The notes under the pieces were generated by a model. That model saw only the letters and a list, made by a program, of their open reading frames with translations, searched no databases and was not told where the DNA came from. 11,728 bases of DNA, from positions 1-11,728 of the forward strand of contig CAIPGJ010000360.1 in NCBI GenBank assembly GCA_903864555.1, in the 5' to 3' direction. Source of the stretch: an uncultured Pseudomonadota bacterium (GTDB lineage Bacteria > Pseudomonadota > Gammaproteobacteria > Burkholderiales > SG8-39). The translations under genes were made by a program, and so were the position numbers. Positions within the stretch are counted from its first letter, which is position 1. Each line of letters starts with the position of its first letter. Below are positions 7,071-11,728 of this stretch, piece by piece.

Positions 7071-7094
7071 CAGGCGCCAGACCCGGTACGCCTG
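7071..7094. terminator. Hairpin between convergent genes
   Basis: CAGGCG (7071-7076) and CGCCTG (7089-7094) form a 6-bp stem with a 12-base loop in the 35-base gap between the DUF1501 gene and the convergent Bug gene. The position suits a bidirectional terminator, but neither strand has a T-run. Confidence 0.3.
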
Positions 7095-7100
7095 CACCGA

Positions 7101-8081
7101 TTACTCCGGCTGTATGCCCGCATCGCGCAGACGCTGGCGCCAGATGTCCAGTTGCTGCTGCACGTGCGCCTGGAATTCCTCGGGCGTGCCCGGTTCCAGT
7201 TCTGCAGCCACCGTCAGGAAGCGTTTCTGCACATCCGGTTTGGTCATGGCCTTCACCGTGGCCGCGTTCAGCGTGTTGACGATGGCACGCGGCATGTTGC
7301 CCGGACCGAACAGTCCCACCCAGGAGCGGATGTCGAAGCCGGCATAGCCTGGTGTCTCGGAGATGGCCGGCACGTCGGGCATGACGCTGGAGCGTTTCAG
7401 GCGGGCACCGGCGATGGGCTTGAGCTTGCCCGACTTCAGCAGGGCGCTGCTGGTGGCCAGGTCGACCAGGGTCATGCTGGCGATGCCGGCGATGACATCG
7501 GTGACGGCCAGCGGATTGCTCTTGTAGGGCACGCCGATGGTATCGCTGACGCCGCCAACGCGAAACAGTGTGCTGAAGGTGACCCGGCCGATGGTGTTGC
7601 CGTAGGCGTAGGAGGCCTTGCCTGGATTGGCCTTCGCCCAGGCGATCAGTTCGGGCAGCGTGGAAACAGGCAGCGAGGGATTCACCGCCACCACTGAGGT
7701 GAAGGACACCAGGTAAGACACCGGGGTGAAGTCCTTGATCGGGTCGTAGGGCAGTTTCCGGAACAGGTAGGGATTCGCCGAGTGCGTGCCATTGGTGCCC
7801 ACCAGCAGCGTGTAGCCATCCGGCGGTGCCGTGGCCACAGCGGTCGCGCCGATGCTGCCGTCGCCGCCCGGCTTGTATTCGATGACGTATGGCTGGCCCA
7901 GCAGGCCGCGCAGTTCATCGGTGAGCGTGCGCGCGACAAAATCGGTGGCGCTGCCCGGTCCATAGGGAATGATGACCTTCACCGGTTTCGCGGGATAGGC
8001 CTGGGCCTGGGCCAGGGATGGGGACAGCAGTGCTATCGCCGAAAGGACCAGCGGGAATGCGCTGCGGATGGCGGTGTGCAT
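7101..8081 (-). CDS. Bug/TctC family solute-binding protein
   Basis: A periplasmic receptor of the Bug (Bordetella uptake gene) family, whose members bind carboxylates or similar small acids, usually for a TctABC-type transporter. The 326 residues start with a Sec signal (core about 7-22, cut near AQA at 26-28). The family signature follows: YPAKPVKVIIPYGPGSATDFVAR (29-51), PGGDGSIGATAVATAPPDGYTLLVGT (71-96), DFTPVSYL, and LKRSSVMPDVPAISE (228-241). The acidic residue used to read ligands in the first loop is present as Asp47. The ATG at 8081 has AGGAGG (8089-8094 complement) at 7 bases; the longer frame is rejected. No TctA/TctB gene is in the window, so it is an orphan receptor here. It lies 113 bases downstream of the carboxyltransferase gene on the same strand, which hints at a carboxylate ligand. 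Confidence 0.93.
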   Translation of the reverse strand: MHTAIRSAFPLVLSAIALLSPSLAQAQAYPAKPVKVIIPYGPGSATDFVARTLTDELRGLLGQPYVIEYKPGGDGSIGATAVATAPPDGYTLLVGTNGTHSANPYLFRKLPYDPIKDFTPVSYLVSFTSVVAVNPSLPVSTLPELIAWAKANPGKASYAYGNTIGRVTFSTLFRVGGVSDTIGVPYKSNPLAVTDVIAGIASMTLVDLATSSALLKSGKLKPIAGARLKRSSVMPDVPAISETPGYAGFDIRSWVGLFGPGNMPRAIVNTLNAATVKAMTKPDVQKRFLTVAAELEPGTPEEFQAHVQQQLDIWRQRLRDAGIQPE

Positions 8082-8174
8082 GGGGTTTCCTCCTGTACGG
8101 TTGGCGTCCCCGGTTTCTGCGCCGGGTGTCCGCTGAATCGAATGTTCCGAGGTGCTGGCCGGGTGGTCTGCCAC

Positions 8175-8204
8175 GGCTGGCCAGCCGCCCGGGCTCAGGC
8201 CCGG
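8175..8204 (-). repeat. Palindrome and hairpin spanning the carboxyltransferase stop
   Basis: A perfect 12-base palindrome GGCTGGCCAGCC (8175-8186) is followed by arms CCGGGC (8189-8194) and GCCCGG (8199-8204), whose 4-base loop contains the TGA stop of the carboxyltransferase gene (8195-8197). Such paired GC structures between two co-directional genes can attenuate or protect the upstream part of an mRNA. No T-run follows, so it is not a standard terminator. Confidence 0.4.
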
Positions 8205-9646
8205 ATGTCCAGTTCCAGGTCGCCCTTGCGGATGTAGACGCGTGCCAGCTTCGGCCGCTTCTGCAATTCCTTCAGCAGTTTCACCAGCGGCTGGTCGAAC
8301 TCGTACTCGGTCTTCATGGCGCCGGCGGCGCGCATGTCATCGACCTGGGTACCGGCATACAGGTGCCGCAACAGGCGTTCCTCGTCGCTCATGTTGGGAT
8401 ATTTTTTGCGCATGGCGGGCACCTGGGGTTCCAGCGGTGCCGGCTTGAGCGCAATGGCCGAGGAGGCATTGTTGATGATGCGGTCCAGCACGTCCGGCTC
8501 CACCGGCGCCAGAGGCTTGCCGTAGTAGCCCAGGGCGTATTTCTTGATCTCGTTGGGGACGGTGCCGTAACGCACGCCGGAGACGATGTTCAGCACCGCC
8601 TGGGTGGCCACCAGTTGCGAGAAGGGCGTCACCATGGCCGGCCAGCCCAGCTCCTTGAATACCCGGGCCGTCTCCTCCAGCACCTCGTCGAACTTGTGCA
8701 TCAGGCCGGCTTGCTGCATCTGGAACTTCATGTTGGTGAGCATGCCGCCGGGGATCTGGTGCTGGTAATGGAACTGGTCGTACTCCATGGGCACGCCCAG
8801 CGGCAGGCCTTCGTTCTTCGCCACGCGCGTGAAATGCTCGCTGACCTCGGCAATCAGGCCGTCGTTGACGTTCAGTGTGTAGCCCAGGCTGCGCAGGTTC
8901 TTCACCAGCGTCTGGGTGGCCGGTTGCGCCGGGCCATTGGCCAGCGGGGCGATGGAGGTCTGGATCTGGGTCACCCCCAACTTGACTGCCTCGATGTAGA
9001 CCAGCGGCGCCAGCCCCGTCATGCAATGGCTGTGGATCTCCAGCGGCACCTTGCCCGTCACTTTGAGCAGCGCCGGCACCAGGGTGCGGATGCGGTCCGG
9101 CGTGAGCAGGCCGCCCGGGTCCTTCAGCATCATCACGTCGATGTCGGCACGCCGGATCAGCTCCTTCGTCTTGGTCGCATAGAAGGCATCGGTATGCACC
9201 GGACTCTCGGCAAACACCACCGAGCCCACCGACTCCATGCCGAGCGCCTTGGCGCGGATCAGGATGTCGACGATGTTGTCCAGGTCGGACAGGGCATCGA
9301 TGGCGCGAAGGCGGCGGATGCCATTCTTTGCCAGGCAGTCCATCCAGAGGAAGTTGATGTCATCGGCCTGCACGTCGAAGGAGAGCAGGCTCTTCGATCG
9401 CATCGCCGACTGCAGGGGCGTATGGGTGACGCGCTTGCGCATCAGGCGCAGTCGCTCCCAGGGGTCTTCCTTGAGGTAGCGCACGCAGACATCGAACTGG
9501 ATGGCGCTCATCAGGTCGATGGCGGCCATGCCGGCGCGATCCATTTTCTCCGCCACCGGCAGCATCATCGCTGTGGTCATGCGGGTGGCCCACAGGCATT
9601 GGTGCGCATCGCGCAGGGTGGTATCGATGACTTTCACTTCGGGCAT
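8195..9646 (-). CDS. OadA/5S-like carboxyltransferase without biotin domain
   Basis: The product is related to the carboxyltransferase subunit of oxaloacetate decarboxylase, pyruvate carboxylase and the transcarboxylase 5S subunit. Over 483 residues, an HMGL-like TIM barrel (about 4-275) has VIDTTLRDAHQCLWATR (6-22; metal Asp13, Gln16), Lys175 in MMLKDPGGLLTPDR (the lysine normally carboxylated) and His205/His207 in EIHSHCMTG. A PYC_OADA domain (about 290-440) has QIPGGMLTN (297-305) and the biotin-site Thr340 in VTPFSQLVATQAV. There is no MKM biotinylation motif or lipoyl domain. The usual WGGATFD motif reads MSAIQFD, and LLRGQN reads AMRSKS, keeping Arg83. The substrate may therefore differ. 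The ATG at 9646 is preceded by GAGGAGA 4 bases away. Databases would probably call it pyruvate carboxylase subunit B or OadA; partner biotin carrier and carboxylase are not in the window. Confidence 0.88.
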   Translation of the reverse strand: MPEVKVIDTTLRDAHQCLWATRMTTAMMLPVAEKMDRAGMAAIDLMSAIQFDVCVRYLKEDPWERLRLMRKRVTHTPLQSAMRSKSLLSFDVQADDINFLWMDCLAKNGIRRLRAIDALSDLDNIVDILIRAKALGMESVGSVVFAESPVHTDAFYATKTKELIRRADIDVMMLKDPGGLLTPDRIRTLVPALLKVTGKVPLEIHSHCMTGLAPLVYIEAVKLGVTQIQTSIAPLANGPAQPATQTLVKNLRSLGYTLNVNDGLIAEVSEHFTRVAKNEGLPLGVPMEYDQFHYQHQIPGGMLTNMKFQMQQAGLMHKFDEVLEETARVFKELGWPAMVTPFSQLVATQAVLNIVSGVRYGTVPNEIKKYALGYYGKPLAPVEPDVLDRIINNASSAIALKPAPLEPQVPAMRKKYPNMSDEERLLRHLYAGTQVDDMRAAGAMKTEYEFDQPLVKLLKELQKRPKLARVYIRKGDLELDIRA

Positions 9647-9732
9647 GGCGTCTCCTCGCGGGATGGGCAGTCTGTGCTGCCGTTGGCATTGTGATCGGGT
9701 GTGTTCACCAGCCCGCAACTATGCCTGAAACC

Positions 9733-9763
9733 GGATTGCGCTGCCGCCGTTCGGGCGCAATCC
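9733..9763 (-). terminator. 9-bp perfect hairpin after tspO
   Basis: GGATTGCGC (9733-9741) and GCGCAATCC (9755-9763) pair perfectly over 9 bp with a 13-base loop, beginning 14 bases past the tspO stop in the transcribed direction. The following minus-strand bases (GGTTTCAGG) hold only three Ts. It is a likely intrinsic or Rho-assisted terminator separating tspO from the carboxyltransferase gene. Confidence 0.55.
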
Positions 9764-9777
9764 AGGTCAGCTGCGGC

Positions 9778-10272
9778 TTACAGCAGGTTGGGATTGAGTT
9801 GCCAGACCGAAAAATTGAGCGCCGTGGCAAAACTCACCCACAGCAGGTAAGGCACCAGCAGCGCGCCCGCCAGCCAGTTCACCCGCCAGAAGCCCAGCAG
9901 CGTGGCAAGGATCAGGGCCCACAGCAGCAGCACGTCGGCCAGTGCCAGGCCGCCGAGGTGCCAGCCGAAGAACAGCCAGCTCCACAAGGCATTGACCAGC
10001 AACTGCAGCAGGAACAGCGTCAGGACACCGCGATTCGCTTGGAATCCGCCCGCGCGCCAGACCAGCCAAGCGGCAATGCCCATCAGGGCATAGAGCAGCG
10101 TCCATACCGGCCCGAACACACCTGCGGGCGGCGCCCAGGAAGGGCGCAACAGCTGCAGATAGAAAGGACCTGCCTCGACCGAGGCGGCGGCGCCGATGGC
10201 TGCGGCGACGAAACACAGGCCCAGCCAGGCGGGGAGGCCGGGAAACCAGCTGCGTGCAGAGGGGGTGTTCAT
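9778..10272 (-). CDS. tspO: TspO/MBR family membrane protein
   Basis: An inner-membrane homologue of the mitochondrial translocator protein; bacterial TspO binds porphyrins and related ligands and influences tetrapyrrole and stress responses. At 164 residues it has the family length and five hydrophobic segments (about 13-32, 52-72, 82-102, 106-127, 132-155). Signature parts are the loop PSWAPPAGVFGPVWTLLYALMG (44-65), NALWSWLFFGWHLGGLALAD (94-113) and PYLLWVSFATALNFSVWQLN (141-160). The ATG at 10272 gives the normal N-terminus; a GTG start at 10299 would add nine residues. Neither has a strong ribosome site, so the start is less certain than the gene. It lies 49 bases downstream of the VOC gene on the same strand and may share its transcript. 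Confidence 0.93.
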   Translation of the reverse strand: MNTPSARSWFPGLPAWLGLCFVAAAIGAAASVEAGPFYLQLLRPSWAPPAGVFGPVWTLLYALMGIAAWLVWRAGGFQANRGVLTLFLLQLLVNALWSWLFFGWHLGGLALADVLLLWALILATLLGFWRVNWLAGALLVPYLLWVSFATALNFSVWQLNPNLL

Positions 10273-10321
10273 GAAACTGTTGTAACACCAATCCTGCACG
10301 CCTCGTCATCAAGCATTCGGG

Positions 10322-10759
10322 TCAGTCCCCGTGCTTGGCCATCAGGTCGAAAGTGATGCCGGCCGGTCCCCAGTACTTCACTTCCTGACCGCCAGGACGC
10401 GGCGCCACCTTTACCCCTGACGTGGCGCGTGCCTCATTGCGTTCCTTGATGGCGTTCTCGATGTCCCAGCGGCGCTTGTAGGGGGTCTGCTCGAGCTGTT
10501 TCGCGGTGGCCTCGACATCGCTGACTTCGAAGCCGACATGGTGTAGTCCTTCAAAGTCGGCCGGTCGCTCCAGGCCCATCACGCCATGTGGTTGCAGGTT
10601 GACCAGGGCCAGTTCGATGCCGGCATCATCGCTGAGAAAGTAGTTGGGATTGTCACCCACGCCGACCTGGGTGACGGTCATGCCCATCACCTCGATGAAG
10701 AACTTTGCGGATTCGGCGGGATTGCGGGTGGCAATCGCAATGTGCTTGAGTCGGGCCAT
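10322..10759 (-). CDS. VOC-fold (glyoxalase/dioxygenase) protein
   Basis: A 145-residue protein of the vicinal oxygen chelate fold, which includes glyoxalase I, methylmalonyl-CoA epimerase, extradiol dioxygenases and resistance proteins. Two beta-alpha-beta-beta-beta modules are visible: one starts at LKHIAIATRNPAESAKFFIEVMGM (4-27), the other at LHHVGFEVSDVEATAKQLEQ (72-91). Candidate metal ligands are His6, Glu49 (GIELALV), His74 and Asp138 (ITFDLMA), where many members have Glu. The exact reaction cannot be read from this. The start at 10759 has AGGAGG (10767-10772 complement) at 7 bases, an excellent site. It is the first gene of a leftward unit with tspO and diverges from the basic-tail gene across 183 bases. 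Confidence 0.9.
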   Translation of the reverse strand: MARLKHIAIATRNPAESAKFFIEVMGMTVTQVGVGDNPNYFLSDDAGIELALVNLQPHGVMGLERPADFEGLHHVGFEVSDVEATAKQLEQTPYKRRWDIENAIKERNEARATSGVKVAPRPGGQEVKYWGPAGITFDLMAKHGD

Positions 10760-10864
10760 GATGGATCCTCCTGTTGGATGGGCGCCCCGGGCTCCGGTCG
10801 GATACGGGGTCTGCCGGTCTTTTTATCAGAGAAGGGCACAGGGTGTGGCGCTGACGGGGCGGGC

Positions 10865-10894
10865 ATGACGTGGGCGCCGGAGTTCCAATAACAT
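10865..10894 (+). promoter_or_regulatory. Possible promoter of the basic-tail gene
   Basis: ATGACG (10865-10870) and TAACAT (10889-10894) are separated by 18 bases and match the sigma-70 -35 and -10 consensus in four of six positions each. They lie about 50 bases before the ATG at 10943 in the divergent region. This is a modest match; other starts are possible. Confidence 0.3.
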
Positions 10895-10942
10895 GAGACC
10901 CTGTTGCAGCGAAGTCAGACACACACCTGGAGGAAACTCGCC

Positions 10943-11347
10943 ATGGCAAATACAAAAGCCAAACCGAAAACCACGGCAAAACGCAGTGGCAAGCCGGCAA
11001 GCGGGAGCAAACTGGCAAGCGGGAGCCAACTGGTTGTACGGCCCTCCAGCGCGGTGTTGCCGCGCGGGCCTGCGAACCAGTCGTCGCGAACGCAGGGGGG
11101 CGTCAACAATGTTCTGAGCCGGCTTTACACCATCACCTATCAGCAAAGCGTCAACGGACAACTGGTACTGGTGACGTTGCAGGCTGATACGCCGTTTTCC
11201 ATGCCCCTCGTGGGTCAGCCCCTGGAGGTACGGCACGATGGTGTGCTGATCAGCGGCCTGGTCCGCCGTATTGAGTGTTTCTCGTCCACCTTCAGGGATG
11301 GCACGGGTTACGGGACCATGGATCTTTACATCGTCCACGTGGCCTGA
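10943..11347 (+). CDS. Unknown protein with acid-free basic N-terminal half
   Basis: I do not recognise this 134-residue protein. The first 81 residues contain no Asp or Glu. Residues 1-50 have about ten Lys/Arg with many Ala, Pro, Ser and Gly (MANTKAKPKTTAKRSGKPAS), resembling histone H1-like tails. Residues 61-134 are predicted beta-rich, with alternating hydrophobics (LYTITYQQSV, GQLVLVTLQAD, LEVRHDGVLISGLVRRIECF, GTMDLYIVHVA) that suggest a small barrel or sandwich. There is no signal peptide or membrane segment. The ATG at 10943 has TGGAGG (10928-10933) 9 bases upstream; an earlier in-frame start at 10904 would lie upstream of that site. An 18-base tandem duplication lies in the tail. 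It stands alone, diverging from the VOC gene and converging with DUF3429. Nucleic-acid binding is a guess from charge only. Confidence 0.75.
   Translation: MANTKAKPKTTAKRSGKPASGSKLASGSQLVVRPSSAVLPRGPANQSSRTQGGVNNVLSRLYTITYQQSVNGQLVLVTLQADTPFSMPLVGQPLEVRHDGVLISGLVRRIECFSSTFRDGTGYGTMDLYIVHVA
10996..11031 (+). repeat. Tandem 18-base repeat inside the basic tail
   Basis: Two adjacent 18-base units, GGCAAGCGGGAGCAAACT (10996-11013) and GGCAAGCGGGAGCCAACT (11014-11031), differ at one base. They encode the repeated peptide ASGSKL/ASGSQL. The near identity points to a recent in-frame duplication, so the tail length may vary between strains. Confidence 0.85.
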
Positions 11348-11356
11348 TGGTCTGAC

Positions 11357-11387
11357 CGGGCATGAGGTGCTCCTGGCCGTCTGCCCG
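11357..11387. terminator. Weak hairpin between convergent genes
   Basis: CGGGCA (11357-11362) and TGCCCG (11382-11387) form a 6-bp stem with a 19-base loop in the 43-base gap between the basic-tail gene and the convergent DUF3429 gene. No T-run is present. It is called mainly on position. Confidence 0.22.
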
Positions 11388-11390
11388 TAT

Positions 11391-11728
11391 TCAGGCGTAA
11401 CTCGCCACCAGCAGACTACCCGCGGCGACGCTGGTCAGGATGAAGCGCAAGGGCAGCAACCAGGCGGGAGCGCCATAGGCGCGCGCAAAGGCTCGGTCGG
11501 TGGCCAGGCAGAGCAGCAACGCGCCGGCCTCGATGCGCAAGGCGGTCCAGACGGGAAACTGCAGGGCCAGCCAGCCAATGAGCGCTGGCATGACACTCCA
11601 GCCGTAACGCAGCCAGGCTTCGCCGGCGCGCAGTTCGCTGCGCATGGCGTAACCCCAATGCAAAGCGCCGATGAAGGACAGGATCACGGCGGCGTACTGC
11701 GCCAGCGTCATGATCCACCACGCGTACA
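11391..11728 (-). CDS. DUF3429 membrane protein, partial at window edge
   Basis: A small inner-membrane protein of the DUF3429 family, function unknown. The frame stays open to the right edge (codons for YAWWI precede the Met at 11711), so that Met is probably internal and about 40 N-terminal residues lie outside the window. Visible parts are AQYAAVILSFIGALHWGYAM, with the family's conserved SF(I/L)G-x-HWG motif, then hydrophobic segments around WSVMPALIGWLALQFPVWTAL, EAGALLLCLATDRAFARAYG and a C-terminal RFILTSVAAGSLLVASYA. The visible part shows about four membrane segments. It converges on the basic-tail gene. No regulatory site can be seen because the start is missing. Confidence 0.82.
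   Translation of the reverse strand, partial: YAWWIMTLAQYAAVILSFIGALHWGYAMRSELRAGEAWLRYGWSVMPALIGWLALQFPVWTALRIEAGALLLCLATDRAFARAYGAPAWLLPLRFILTSVAAGSLLVASYA

Noticed and set aside
8018..9694. A 558-codon plus-strand open frame opposite the carboxyltransferase and Bug genes
   Set aside because: It is antisense to two genes with clear family motifs. Its translation is rich in His, Gln and Gly with no domain, typical of a shadow frame in GC-rich DNA.
9691..10356. A 221-codon plus-strand frame opposite tspO
   Set aside because: It is antisense to a gene with all TspO signatures. The Gln/Arg-rich translation has no domain.
1..11728. tRNA, rRNA, CRISPR array, insertion sequence, integrase or toxin-antitoxin genes
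   Set aside because: No cloverleaf, repeat-spacer array, transposase frame, terminal inverted repeats or toxin-like pair could be found by reading.

Overview
The window looks like chromosomal DNA of a GC-rich betaproteobacterium, most likely Burkholderiales. The support is an OmpR/EnvZ pair close to the RisA/RisS type, a Bug-family (TctC) binding protein, a DUF1800/DUF1501 secreted pair, and strong third-position G/C in the reading frames. This placement comes from gene content only; no rRNA or tRNA gene was seen. I saw no mobile element, integrase or CRISPR array.

Layout. Bases 1-184 are AT-rich and carry a perfect 7-bp inverted repeat but no gene. A small unknown minus-strand gene (185-382) follows, then 323 bp with at most one doubtful ORF and a strong hairpin. 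From 706 to 3838 the minus strand holds, in transcription order, an OmpR-type response regulator, its EnvZ-type kinase and, after a 179-bp gap with its own -10 box, purU (formyltetrahydrofolate deformylase). Diverging from the regulator on the plus strand is a three-gene secreted cassette: a small Gly/Arg/Gln-rich exported protein, a DUF1800 protein translationally coupled to it (TGATG), and a DUF1501 protein with a Tat-type signal. These converge on a minus-strand pair: an OadA/transcarboxylase-5S-like carboxyltransferase without a biotin domain (8195-9646) followed by an orphan Bug solute-binding protein (7101-8081). Further right on the minus strand are a VOC-fold protein and TspO. Diverging from these is an unknown protein with a basic, acid-free N-terminal half and a beta-rich C-terminus (10943-11347). 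The right edge cuts a DUF3429 membrane protein.

How they may work together. The regulator and kinase form a phosphorelay that senses the envelope. The DUF1800 and DUF1501 proteins are probably exported partners of unknown function. The carboxyltransferase and Bug protein suggest capture and metabolism of an external carboxylate, but the transporter membrane subunits and biotin carrier are not in the window. The other genes look like separate housekeeping or accessory units. I see no clear multi-gene defence or mobile system. The least-explained items are the divergent carboxyltransferase, the secreted cassette, the acid-free basic-tail protein and the AT-rich left edge.
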